Position numbers and translations under genes: made by a program. Shown in pieces: positions 1 to 11,599 of a stretch of 34,662 bases of DNA (the first letter of the stretch is position 1; every line of letters starts with the position of its first letter). Below the pieces are notes generated by a model. It made no database searches, was not told the origin of the DNA, and was given only the letters and a program-made list of their open reading frames with translations. Origin of the DNA: an uncultured Planctomycetaceae bacterium (lineage in GTDB: Bacteria; Planctomycetota; Planctomycetia; Pirellulales; UBA1268); contig CAJBCV010000049.1 of NCBI GenBank assembly GCA_903951635.1, positions 1-34,662 of the forward strand, written 5' to 3'.

Positions 1-3673
<3,673 letters not shown>

Positions 3674-3677
<4 letters not shown>

Positions 3678-4744
3678 CGACCGCTGGTCACCAGTGCCGG
3701 CCAGGCACTGCACAGATACCAGGCCCGTGGGGTGGTCCATTCGACGAAAGCGTCGAGGACCGACCTGGAGAGAAAGGCCTCGGAGAACGTGCCGCCGGCC
3801 GGATCGCCGGCGCTGCGGGCCGCGACGTCGAGGCCGAGCAGTTCGTCGAGGACCCCGCGGGGACGGATGTAGCGGACGACCCGGGCGGTGTCTTTGGTGA
3901 GGCCAGCCAGTTCGACGGCCCGGTCGACGGCATCCTCGAGAAAGCCGATCCGGTCGACGAGACCGGCGGCCTGGGCCTGCCTGGCCGTGAACACTTGCCC
4001 CGTGGCCACGGCATCGACCGCCGCTTCGTCGAGCTTCGGCCGTCCTTCCCGGACGACCTCCTTGAAGCGGGCGAACATGTCGTCGACGAGGGCCTGGAGC
4101 ACCTTCCGCTCTCGTTCCGCAAGTTCCGGCGCCCGCTCCTTCGTCGGGGAAAGCATTTCCTTGAGCGGGCCGCTGGTGATCGAGTCGTCGGTGACGTCGA
4201 ACTTCCGCAGCGCCTTGGAGAAGTCGTAGTGGGGGATGATGACGCCGATCGAGCCGGTGAGCGTGGCCGGCTCGGCGAAGATCACGTCCTCGCGGCCGCC
4301 GTTGGCCATCGCCACGTAGTATCCGCCGCTGGCGGCGATCGAACCCATGCTGACGACGACCGGCAGATCACGCTTCTTCACGAGCGTCGAGAGCCGGTGG
4401 AAGATCTCGTCGCTGCCGGCGACCGTGCCCCCCGGCGACTCGACCCGGAGGACGATCGCCTTGACCGATTCGTCCTCCGCGATCCGGTCGATCTGCTGGC
4501 GGGCGAATCCCGATCCCCCCATGATCGCCCCGACGACATCGACGATCGCCACCCGGCTGGGAGCGTCTTTGGAGAGGGAATGCCAGCGTTCCTCGAGTTG
4601 CCCCGGCTTTTGGAAATAGCGGGCGTTGGCCCCGAAGCTCGCCACGGCCACGAGGGCCGACAGGGCGGCGATCGTCCAGGGGACCCACGAGAATCGCCCC
4701 CGGCGCGGCGGGGCCGGCGGAGCGGGGAGGGACGGAGGATTCAT
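3674..4744 (-). CDS. sppA: Signal peptide peptidase SppA, S49 family
   Basis: 356 residues. One N-terminal membrane anchor (about residues 19-40, WVPWTIAALSALVAVASFG) follows a Pro/Arg-rich cytoplasmic tip, as in short-form SppA. The catalytic serine sits in SIAASGGYY (about Ser139) and the general-base lysine in SGPLKEM (about Lys195), matching the Ser/Lys dyad of Bacillus-type SppA. The VRVESPGG block typical of ClpP-like S49 folds is also present. It would degrade leftover signal peptides or act in membrane protein quality control at the cytoplasmic membrane. ATG 4744 has GGGAG about 9 nt upstream; a longer form from TTG 4777 is possible but less likely. Its TAG stop is the reverse complement of the CTAG that also holds the stop of the convergent ligase/dehydrogenase gene. 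Confidence 0.93.
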
Positions 4745-4778
4745 CGCGGCAGGCTCCCGTGGGGTGACCTCGCTCAAG

Positions 4779-4798
4779 CACCGGCGGGGAAGCCGGTG
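4779..4798. other. Small hairpin in the sppA / isomerase divergent spacer
   Basis: CACCGGC at 4779-4785 and GCCGGTG at 4792-4798 form a perfect 7-bp stem with a 6-nt loop. It lies about 35 bases before the sppA ATG, inside the 219-base spacer between the divergent sppA and isomerase genes. It could be an operator or part of the sppA leader; no clear -35/-10 pair was recognised in the spacer. Confidence 0.3.
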
Positions 4799-4963
4799 TC
4801 GGGGTGGGACGAAGGATCATGTTGCCATCCGGAGACGGGGACCGCTACCCTTGCTGGGGAGTTGATCGTGGAGAATCCTCTCGTGAGGCAGTTGCCCACG
4901 CTCTCCACAGCCTGCTCGGCGGCGACTCCGCCGGAGGCCGCCACCCATCAGGAGCGACGCAGC

Positions 4964-5710
4964 GTGATCGTCAGCGTGAGCACGGAGTGTTTCCCGGAAC
5001 TGCCCTTGGCCAAGGCCATGGAGCGGTTGGCGGAGCTCGAGTACACCGCCGTCGAGATCGACGTCCATGAGCATGGAGGGCATCTCCAGCCTGCCCGGGT
5101 CGCCGCCAATCCCGACCTCGCGATCCGCGAGTGCAGCGATCTGCAGAGGCTCCGCCCCGTGGCGGTGTCGTTCGTGGCGGCCGAGTCGCCGACGATGTAC
5201 GACCAGTTCGAATCGTGCTGCCGGCTGGCGAAGTCACTCGGCGTGGTGACGATGGTCGTGGAGTCGTCGGAACTCGGCACGCCGTTCAACGGCGAGATCG
5301 AGCGGCTCCGGAAGCTCGTCGCGATCGCGGCCAGCCTCGATGCCATCGTGGGGGTGAAGACCGAGGCCGGGCGGATGACGCAGGACGCCGAGACGACGGC
5401 CTCGCTGTGCCGCAACGTCCCCGGACTGTGGGTGACCCTCGACCCGAGCCACTTCATCTTCGGCCACAAGAAGGTCGCCAGCTGGGAGTCGATCCTCAAG
5501 TACGTCTGCCATGTCCACCTCCGCGACACCAAGCCCGACGCCTTCCAGGTGCGGATCGGGCAGGGGAACGTGGAGTATGGCAAGCTCTTCAACCAGCTCG
5601 AGCGGGTCGGCTACAAGCGCGCCTTGAGCGTCCACCTGCCGCCGCTGGAGAACGTCGATCAGGTGGCGGAGCTCCGCAAGATGCGGCTCCTTCTCGAAAG
5701 CCTGCTCTGA
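4964..5710 (+). CDS. Sugar phosphate isomerase/epimerase-like TIM-barrel protein
   Basis: 248 residues from GTG 4964, which has AGGAG ending 9 nt upstream; the open frame runs much further back but there it is only antisense of sppA. The sequence fits the xylose-isomerase-like TIM barrel (AP endonuclease 2) superfamily: a short first strand (VSVSTECFPEL), VEIDVHEHGGH, VKTEAG with a likely metal Glu (about 134), TLDPSHF with Asp160 and His163, and HVHLRDTK with His185 and Asp188. The usual final Glu ligand appears replaced by His224 (LSVHLPP). Such proteins isomerise, epimerise or dehydrate sugars and cyclitols using a divalent metal; the substrate cannot be inferred. The gene stands alone, divergent from sppA, and ends before a strong hairpin. 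Confidence 0.82.
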   Translation: MIVSVSTECFPELPLAKAMERLAELEYTAVEIDVHEHGGHLQPARVAANPDLAIRECSDLQRLRPVAVSFVAAESPTMYDQFESCCRLAKSLGVVTMVVESSELGTPFNGEIERLRKLVAIAASLDAIVGVKTEAGRMTQDAETTASLCRNVPGLWVTLDPSHFIFGHKKVASWESILKYVCHVHLRDTKPDAFQVRIGQGNVEYGKLFNQLERVGYKRALSVHLPPLENVDQVAELRKMRLLLESLL

Positions 5711-5727
5711 AGCCCACCGCAAATGAC

Positions 5728-5761
5728 GGAGGGACGCGTCCTTCCCTGGACGCGTCCCTCC
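5728..5761. terminator. Strong hairpin terminator between convergent genes
   Basis: Perfect 14-bp inverted repeat, GGAGGGACGCGTCC at 5728-5741 and its complement at 5748-5761, with a 6-nt loop. It lies 17 bases after the isomerase stop. There is no T-run, so it may stop transcription by structure or protect 3' ends; it could serve both strands. Confidence 0.7.
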
Positions 5762-5774
5762 CACTCGGTTCATG

Positions 5775-5792
5775 GGCTCCATCCATGGAGCC
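5775..5792 (-). terminator. Short hairpin downstream of the TPR protein gene
   Basis: GGCTCC (5775-5780) and GGAGCC (5787-5792) form a 6-bp stem with a 6-nt loop, 15 bases past the minus-strand stop at 5808. It is a weak candidate terminator for the TPR gene, next to the stronger hairpin at 5728-5761. Confidence 0.35.
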
Positions 5793-5807
5793 TGGCGAAC
5801 CGGATGC

Positions 5808-8207
5808 TCACTGCCGCCGAGCCGATGCCTCGGCGCGGCTGGCCATCTCGGCGTAGGTCTTGCTCCGCTCGTCCTCGCCCTGCTCGGCGTACATCATCGA
5901 GAGGTTGCCGTAGGCGAGGGCCAGGGCCGGCTCGTCGAGGAGTCGGTTGTCGACCGCGGTCACCATGCAGTCGATGCCTCGGCGGCACAGATCGAGGGCG
6001 TCGTCGCGACGGTCGACCTGCCAGTACGACACGGCCATGCTCACGTACGACTCGCCGAGACGGCCGACTTCGCCGTGCGATTCGAACGAGGCGTTGCGGT
6101 CCCAGTAAGACTGCGTCTTGTCGAACCAGGTGACCGCCGTGGCGTGGTCGCCGTTCTGGAGGCTGTGGAGGACGCCGATCCGGAAGAGGAGGTCACCCAC
6201 CGAGGCCCGTTCGGCGTCGGTCAGTTCTCGCTGCTCGGCACCCCGTTCGAGATAGGCGACGGTCAGCGTGGCGTTGTCGAGGAGATCGGACGCCTCGCCG
6301 CGCTTCTGGCTGGCCGAGAGGGCGTCGGCGAGGCCGAGGCCCACCTCCCAGTCGACCTGGCGGCGCTGCCAGGCATCGGTGAGATCGTCGTTGATCCGTT
6401 CGCGGGTCACCAGGAGCCGCTTTACCCACGGGAGCGGATCGACCACATCGCTGCCGGCGGCGGCGGCGAGGGCCCCACGGCACAGCTGAATCTCGAGGAG
6501 GGGGCGATCGGCGGCATCGGGATCGATATCGTCGACCATCTTCGACGCGGCGGCGAGCCACTTGGCGACCACTTCCCCCTTCCGCTGCCATTCCCCCTTG
6601 GCGATCGCCACCGCCATGCCGAGGTTGGCATCGAGAAGGACGTCGCGGGAGGCTTCACGGATCGACTTCGAACGGGCCTGACGGAGTTGCAACGCGGCCC
6701 GGATCGCGTTGTCGAAGTGCTTGACGGCGGCCTTGTTGTCCGGTGTGCCGCACTCGACATCGATCCGCCCGAGCATCCGTTCGACCTGGGCGGGGCCGAC
6801 TCCCTCGAGATGCGGCATGACCTTGACGGCGAGCACGCGCTCCCGCGCCTCGTCGTAGCGCCCCAGCGCCATCAGCACGCTGGCAATCTTGAGACGGGTC
6901 CAGACATCCTCGGGGTCGAGTTCCTCGGTAACCGTTCCGAGGGTCAGAGCCTGCTGCCACTTCCCCTGCTCGCAGAGCAGCGCCAGGAGCATCCGGCGAG
7001 CGCGGAGGTGCTGGGGATCGAGTTCGACGGCGAACTTCAGGTCGATGATCGCCAGGTCGGTATCGGTCTCGATCTCCCCTTCGGCGCGGAGCACGAAGGC
7101 TTCCGGGTCGAGCGGCTCGATCATCACTGCCAGGGCCGAGCGGGTGCCGGGCTTGAGGCTGAAGATCAGGCCGCACTCGGGATAGACCTCACCGATCGAC
7201 ACGCCCGATTCGTCGAGGATGGAGACGGAGTTGAGATCGCCGATCTCGAAGAAGGTCGACAGCTCGTCCACCGACAGCGGATCGGAGAGCTTGATGCGGA
7301 TCGAGTCGACGACGTCGCCGTCGAGGGTCGCCTCAGCGCGCTCCAGCGGCCCTTCCTCGAGGGCCCAAGCGTAGCCCTTGGCGCCGTCTTCACGGGTGAA
7401 CGCCTCGCCGAGCCCGAACTTCGGCTCCATCTTGGCCCGCAGTTCGTTGCGGGTGGTCTTTCCGGGGCAGATCCCGTTGAACGTCACCGGATCGACGGCA
7501 AGCGTCGGTTCGCTCCGGGAATCGGGAAGCGGCGGGCCCGCGGGCTCGGGGTTGGACCGGGGGGAGGGGATGGCGGCCACGGGCGCCGACGTCGGCTCCG
7601 GGGCGACTTCCGGGGACGTGTCGGAGGTCGTGTCGGAGGGGGGGGCTGCTGGCGTCGATTCACCGCTGACGGTGAGGACACTCGTCTCGGGGCCGAGTTC
7701 GGCAGCCTGGATCGGCGTCGTCGCCCCTTCGTCGGCCGTGAACTCGGCCGCCTGCTGGGGGCCGAGGGGAGCTTCGTCGCCGAGCGCTCCCCAACCACTG
7801 ACCAAGCGGACTTGCGGATCGAGGTCGGAGGGGGTCCGCGAGCGGAGCAGGGCGCGGCCTGGCTTCCCTTCGCTGTCGGTGGTCGGCGTGGCCGCAATCG
7901 TCAGGGGCGTGGCGGCAACCTGCGGCAGTGTCTGGGGAACGGCCCCAGGCAGCGGCGCCGGCGAGCCGGCCGTCTGTGCGGAAGCGTTTCCGCCGGACTT
8001 GCCCCGTGCCGGGGCCTTTCGCGGCGCGGCCGGCTTCTCCCCTTCGCCGATCGCTTCGATCCAGCGCGGCACTCGGTAGCCGCCGCGCACCGGCGCGTTC
8101 TCGGCCCCTTCGGCGCCCGACGCCCCGATCCATGGAAGCGTCGTTCCGAGCAGGACGACGGCGAGCCCCTTGATTCCCCGAGCCCGTGAGTCCCGATGCA
8201 TGGCCAC
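5808..8207 (-). CDS. Exported tetratricopeptide-repeat protein, function unknown
   Basis: About 799 residues. The N-terminus (RDSRARGIKGLAVVLLGTT...GASGAEG) looks like a signal peptide, followed by a long Pro/Ala/Ser/Thr-rich, low-complexity region to about residue 240. A compact globular segment then starts near FNGICPGKTTRNELR, and the rest is helical TPR-like repeats (for example AIIDLKFAVELDPQHLRARRML, LALAYGNLSMMYAEQGEDE). It probably acts as an extracytoplasmic scaffold or adaptor; no catalytic motif was seen. GTG 8207 is chosen because AAGGAGG lies 8 nt upstream; ATG 8201 is the close alternative. Many bases upstream read open but without a plausible start. The gene is divergent from protoporphyrinogen oxidase and not obviously in an operon. 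Confidence 0.83.
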   Translation of the reverse strand: MAMHRDSRARGIKGLAVVLLGTTLPWIGASGAEGAENAPVRGGYRVPRWIEAIGEGEKPAAPRKAPARGKSGGNASAQTAGSPAPLPGAVPQTLPQVAATPLTIAATPTTDSEGKPGRALLRSRTPSDLDPQVRLVSGWGALGDEAPLGPQQAAEFTADEGATTPIQAAELGPETSVLTVSGESTPAAPPSDTTSDTSPEVAPEPTSAPVAAIPSPRSNPEPAGPPLPDSRSEPTLAVDPVTFNGICPGKTTRNELRAKMEPKFGLGEAFTREDGAKGYAWALEEGPLERAEATLDGDVVDSIRIKLSDPLSVDELSTFFEIGDLNSVSILDESGVSIGEVYPECGLIFSLKPGTRSALAVMIEPLDPEAFVLRAEGEIETDTDLAIIDLKFAVELDPQHLRARRMLLALLCEQGKWQQALTLGTVTEELDPEDVWTRLKIASVLMALGRYDEARERVLAVKVMPHLEGVGPAQVERMLGRIDVECGTPDNKAAVKHFDNAIRAALQLRQARSKSIREASRDVLLDANLGMAVAIAKGEWQRKGEVVAKWLAAASKMVDDIDPDAADRPLLEIQLCRGALAAAAGSDVVDPLPWVKRLLVTRERINDDLTDAWQRRQVDWEVGLGLADALSASQKRGEASDLLDNATLTVAYLERGAEQRELTDAERASVGDLLFRIGVLHSLQNGDHATAVTWFDKTQSYWDRNASFESHGEVGRLGESYVSMAVSYWQVDRRDDALDLCRRGIDCMVTAVDNRLLDEPALALAYGNLSMMYAEQGEDERSKTYAEMASRAEASARRQ

Positions 8208-8374
8208 GACAGGTTCCTCCTTGAACGTTCGGACGGCCTCCGGCGGAGGAAGCCCGTGATCTCGGTTGGGACAGTAGGCTTCCCCGCTTTTCCGGTCCAG
8301 ACCAGCTTTCCGAGGCTGTTTTCCCGTCCGAAACGAAGGTCCGATCCCATCTCCCCCGCGGTAGAATGGGGGGT

Positions 8375-9883
8375 ATGAACGCAACCAGGGAAACGACATC
8401 CTCGACGCCGGCCCAGCGCTCCCGGGTGGTCGTGGTCGTGGGGGGAGGGCTCGCCGGGCTTGTCGCTGCCGAGTCGCTCCAGGCGGTCGGGACGGTGGGG
8501 TCGAGCCCTGGGGAGTCCTGTCGACCGCGTGTGATCCTCGTCGAGGCCGCCGGGCGCGCCGGCGGCGTCGTCGAGACGGTCCGCCGCGACGGTTGGCTGA
8601 TCGAACGCAGCGCCGACAACTTCCTCGCGGCCCGTCCCGAGGGGATGGCCCTCGTCGACCGCCTCGGGCTCTCCGACGAGTTGATCAGCGTCTTCGAGCC
8701 GGCGCGGCGGGCGCTCGTCTTCCGGGCCGGGCGCACTTTCCCGGTGCCGAGCGGATTCCGCCTCCTTGCCCCCGGACTTGCAGCGGGGATCGAGGCGACG
8801 GAAATCCTCACCGCCGAGGGGAAGGCCAGGCTTCTGGCGGAGCGCCACGTTCCCCCGAAGCCGACCGCGCCGGGGGATCGCGGCGATGAATCGCTCGAGT
8901 CTTTCGCCCTCCGCCGGCTCGGCCGCGAAGCCTTCGATCGCCTCGTGCAGCCGCTCGTGGCCGGCATCTGGACCGCCGATCCGGCCCGCCTCAGCATGGC
9001 CGCGGCCTGTCCGGAGTTTCTCCGCATGGAGCAGGAGTACGGCAGTCTCTCGGCCGCGGAGGAGACCCGGCTTGGCAACCTCGGCACCGCACACCGGGCG
9101 GAAGGGGCCCGATACGGCCAGTTCGTCTCGCTCGCCTCGGGGATGGGGACGCTGCCGGAGCGGCTCGCCGAGCGGCTCGAAGTGGCCGGCGTCGAACGGC
9201 GCCGGGCCGCCGTCACGGGGCTCCAGCGCCGTCCTGGTGGGGCGTGGCGCGTGTCGCTCGATCGGGCGGTCGCGGGGAGCGAGGCGATCGAGGCCGACGG
9301 CGTCGTCCTCGCGCTGCGGGCGCCGATCGCCGCCCGCGTTCTGGCGACGGCCGATGCCACCCTCGCTGCCGACCTTGCCGGCATCGACTACGCCGGCTCG
9401 TCCGTCGTCGTGCTCGGGTATGCCCGGGAGCAGGTGGCCCATCCCCTCGACGCCGCCGGGGTCGTCGTGCCGCGGGTCGAGGGGCGGCGGAGCTTGGCCG
9501 TGAGCTTCTCGACGTCGAAGTTTCCCGGTCGGGCCCCGGAAGGCCATGTGCTCCTCCGGGTGTTCCTCGGCGGGGCGCTCGACCCGGAGCGGAACCTCCT
9601 CGACGACGACCAACTCGTGGCCCTCGCCCAGGAAGAACTCGCCGCAATCGTCGGGGCCTCGGGTGCCCCGAAGCTCGTCGAGATCGCCCGCTGGCCCGCG
9701 GCGATGCCGCAATATCACCTCGGGCACCTCGATCGGCTTGAGCGGCTGACGCGTCGCCTCGACACGCTCCCCGGCCTGGCCCTCGCGGGCGCGGCCTACG
9801 AGGGGGTCGGCATCCCGCAGGTCATCGCCTCCGGGCAGGCGGCCGCCGAGCGCGTGCTGGCGAGCCTGCGGGCCACGGGCTGA
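8375..9883 (+). CDS. hemG: Protoporphyrinogen / coproporphyrinogen oxidase, FAD-dependent (HemY type)
   Basis: 502 residues. The N-terminus has the dinucleotide-binding signature VVVVVGGGLAGLVAAESL, then VEAAGRAGGVVETV and a run beginning GWLIERSADNF, all typical of HemY/PPOX enzymes; the C-terminus (ALAGAAYEGVGIPQVIASGQAAAERV) is the conserved second FAD-contact block. It oxidises protoporphyrinogen IX or coproporphyrinogen III late in haem synthesis, at or near the membrane. Length and motifs look complete. Two in-frame ATGs lie 9 bases apart (8366 and 8375); neither has a well-spaced ribosome binding site. A TAGAAT at 8362-8367 just before them could be a -10 hexamer, which would make the mRNA almost leaderless at ATG 8375. 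No other haem gene is adjacent. Confidence 0.9.
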   Translation: MNATRETTSSTPAQRSRVVVVVGGGLAGLVAAESLQAVGTVGSSPGESCRPRVILVEAAGRAGGVVETVRRDGWLIERSADNFLAARPEGMALVDRLGLSDELISVFEPARRALVFRAGRTFPVPSGFRLLAPGLAAGIEATEILTAEGKARLLAERHVPPKPTAPGDRGDESLESFALRRLGREAFDRLVQPLVAGIWTADPARLSMAAACPEFLRMEQEYGSLSAAEETRLGNLGTAHRAEGARYGQFVSLASGMGTLPERLAERLEVAGVERRRAAVTGLQRRPGGAWRVSLDRAVAGSEAIEADGVVLALRAPIAARVLATADATLAADLAGIDYAGSSVVVLGYAREQVAHPLDAAGVVVPRVEGRRSLAVSFSTSKFPGRAPEGHVLLRVFLGGALDPERNLLDDDQLVALAQEELAAIVGASGAPKLVEIARWPAAMPQYHLGHLDRLERLTRRLDTLPGLALAGAAYEGVGIPQVIASGQAAAERVLASLRATG

Positions 9884-9907
9884 CGCTCGGGCCGAGCAGA
9901 AGCAGCA

Positions 9908-9936
9908 CCGCCGTCGCGGGAAACTCGCGACGGCGG
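9908..9936. terminator. Hairpin terminator after protoporphyrinogen oxidase
   Basis: Perfect 11-bp stem (CCGCCGTCGCG at 9908-9918, complement at 9926-9936) with a 7-nt loop, 24 bases after the stop at 9883. No T-run follows, as with the other hairpins in this window. Confidence 0.6.
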
Positions 9937-9963
9937 GCAGAGTTCTTCACAAAGGCATGGATC

Positions 9964-9985
9964 CCTGCGTGCCATGGCACGCAGG
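9964..9985. repeat. Perfect 22-bp palindrome between convergent genes
   Basis: Bases 9964-9985 read the same on both strands (CCTGCGTGCCA and its complement, no loop). It sits between the hemG hairpin and the small-basic-protein hairpin. It may be a protein binding site or a strand-symmetric terminator arm. Confidence 0.55.
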
Positions 9986-9988
9986 ATC

Positions 9989-10012
9989 GTCCGGCGGCAA
10001 AAGCCACCGGAC
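9989..10012 (-). terminator. Hairpin terminator after the small basic protein gene
   Basis: GTCCGGCGGC (9989-9998) and GCCACCGGAC (10003-10012) pair over 10 positions with one mismatch or wobble, and the loop is AAAA (TTTT on the minus strand). It begins 8 bases past the minus-strand stop at 10020. Confidence 0.55.
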
Positions 10013-10019
10013 GAGGCGA

Positions 10020-10274
10020 TCACTTCTTCTTGGCGCCGGCAGCGCCCTTCCCGGCCGGTGCCTTGCCAGCGGCGCCGTCGGCCCCCTCTTCCTTGGCCTT
10101 CTTCTTTTTCTTCATCGCCATCTTGTAGACGCGGACCTTCGGGAGCCCGAGCGGGCTGCGACCGTCGCCCCAGCGCTCTTGCTCCTTGAGCTTCACGATC
10201 CGCTCGGCTCGGGAGAGCACGCCACGGGCGGCGGAGGAGCCCTTTCGGACGCGGAGGCTTTTGTCCATGGTCAT
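10020..10274 (-). CDS. Small basic protein of the PVC (Planctomycetes/Verrucomicrobia/Chlamydiae) type
   Basis: 84 residues. It begins MTMDKSLRVRKGSSAARGVLSRAERI, contains ERWGDGRSPLGLPKVRVYK, and ends in a lysine-rich block (KMAMKKKKKAKEE) with an Ala/Gly/Lys tail. This matches my memory of a conserved 'small basic protein' family of the PVC superphylum; the abundance of Lys/Arg suggests an RNA-binding or ribosome-associated role, but function is not established here. ATG 10274 has AAGGA 8 nt upstream; ATG 10268 is the alternative. It is the last gene of a minus-strand run, separated from the kinase gene by 258 bases in which only the kinase terminator hairpin was recognised. Confidence 0.82.
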   Translation of the reverse strand: MTMDKSLRVRKGSSAARGVLSRAERIVKLKEQERWGDGRSPLGLPKVRVYKMAMKKKKKAKEEGADGAAGKAPAGKGAAGAKKK

Positions 10275-10502
10275 GATGGGAATCCTTGGCTGGAGAGGCA
10301 GGAAATCGGGTGTTTTGGTTCGGTGCCGCGGCGCGCCACGGCGTGCCTGTGCGACCGGCGGGATGGGCCGGTGGGCCCGCGGAGGAAACCACCAGCGTAG
10401 AACCGTCGGCCCCCCCCATCAAGTCCACCCCGCCCGACCGCGGCCATGGGGGCTTCTCCCTGCGAAAATCGGCTCCTGGCGCTCGAGTCGGCCCTGGCGT
10501 CG

Positions 10503-10532
10503 AGGCCTCCCCTCGGTTCAGGGGTGGGGCCT
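10503..10532 (-). terminator. Hairpin adjoining the atypical kinase stop codon
   Basis: AGGCCTCCCCT (10503-10513) pairs with AGGGGTGGGGCCT (10520-10532) with a small bulge. It abuts the minus-strand stop at 10533. No T-run. Confidence 0.45.
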
Positions 10533-11528
10533 TCAGTCGAGCGAGACCTTGGCGATTCGAGCGAGGAGATCTTCGCAGCCCGCCGGCCGCCTGTCGGGAT
10601 CGGCCGCGATGCAAGCCATGATCGCGTCGGCCAGAGGGGGGGGGATGTCGGGCCAGTGGTTGCGGATGTCCTCGGGCAGGATCGTGTCGTGGGCCAGGGC
10701 CGTGCGGCCGGTGGTGCCACGGGGCCAGGGGAGGGTGAGGGTGCAGATCTCGTAGGCGGTGATGCCGAGGGAGAAGATGTCGATCCGCTTGTCGGCCTGA
10801 CGGCGGCGCACGACCTCCGGTGCCATGTAATTGGGGGTGCCGATCCGATTCCCCGGCTGGAGAAACACCGGCCGATCGGGCACCGTCAGCCCGAAGTCGA
10901 AGAGCACCAGCCGGCCATCGGGGTCGAGGATGAAATTGCGTGGGCAGATGTCGCGGTGGACGAACCCCGCCCGATGGACGCACTCGAGCGCCGTCGCCGC
11001 CTGCCGCACCAGATCGAGCCGCTGACGCGGCGGAAGCAGTTCCTTCTTCGAGATGATGGCGTGAAGCAGCGGCCCTTCGATGAACTCCTCGACGATGAAC
11101 GCCGCATCCTCCGTGGAAACGCCCCAATCGATCGTTTTGACGATGTTCGGGCCGAGGATTTGCTCGCCGATCTCCCCCTCGGGGGGCTTGTTGAGCCCCT
11201 TGTACCGCCCCTCGATCGGGGCGCATTTCTTCGGGTCGAGCACTTTGAGGCCGAAGATCTTCCCGGTCGCCCGCTCGCGCACCTTGTAGAAGCTCGACAT
11301 CGTCCCCGAGATGCTGCTGTGGAGCTTCTCGAAGCGCTTCCAGATGTCGGCCCTCGAGCGGAGCTTGCTCGCTCGGGTCTTGAGCCGCGCCTTTTCGGCA
11401 GCCTTGTCCTCGGCCGTCGGGGCAGACGGGCCCGCCCCACGCGCGGCGCCCTTCGAGAGGGATGCCGGGTTTGCCGCCGGTTTCTTGGGGCCGAGGCCGA
11501 AGAGTGCGAGGAGTCCGTCCAGCCCCAT
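10533..11528 (-). CDS. Atypical serine/threonine protein kinase-like protein
   Basis: 331 residues, no membrane segment. Residues 1-60 are a charged/Pro-Ala linker (LFGLGPKKPAANP). The kinase fold runs from about 68: ATP-lysine candidate in FGLKVL (Lys95), HRDICPRNF at 191-199, FDFGLT at 210-215, GTPNYMAPE at 230-238, DIFSLGITAYE. Two features are abnormal: there is no Gly-x-Gly-x-x-Gly loop (ISGTMSSFYKV instead), and the catalytic-loop lysine of HRDLKPxN is Cys. The Asp residues of HRD and DFG and the loop Asn are kept, so weak or modified activity is possible, as is a pseudokinase role. ATG 11528 has AAGGA about 11 nt upstream. Flanked by a phytanoyl-CoA dioxygenase-like gene and the small basic protein, all on the minus strand. 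Confidence 0.85.
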   Translation of the reverse strand: MGLDGLLALFGLGPKKPAANPASLSKGAARGAGPSAPTAEDKAAEKARLKTRASKLRSRADIWKRFEKLHSSISGTMSSFYKVRERATGKIFGLKVLDPKKCAPIEGRYKGLNKPPEGEIGEQILGPNIVKTIDWGVSTEDAAFIVEEFIEGPLLHAIISKKELLPPRQRLDLVRQAATALECVHRAGFVHRDICPRNFILDPDGRLVLFDFGLTVPDRPVFLQPGNRIGTPNYMAPEVVRRRQADKRIDIFSLGITAYEICTLTLPWPRGTTGRTALAHDTILPEDIRNHWPDIPPPLADAIMACIAADPDRRPAGCEDLLARIAKVSLD

Positions 11529-11599
11529 GGGCGCGTGGTTCCTTGAAGTGCCGCTGACTCTTCGATCGTACCGCATTCCGGCGCCGAAAGCCCGTCTGC

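Noticed and set aside
5772..8189. Long plus-strand open frame opposite the TPR protein
   Set aside because: It has a low-information His/Asp/Arg-rich composition typical of antisense translation; the minus strand has the signal peptide and TPR repeats.
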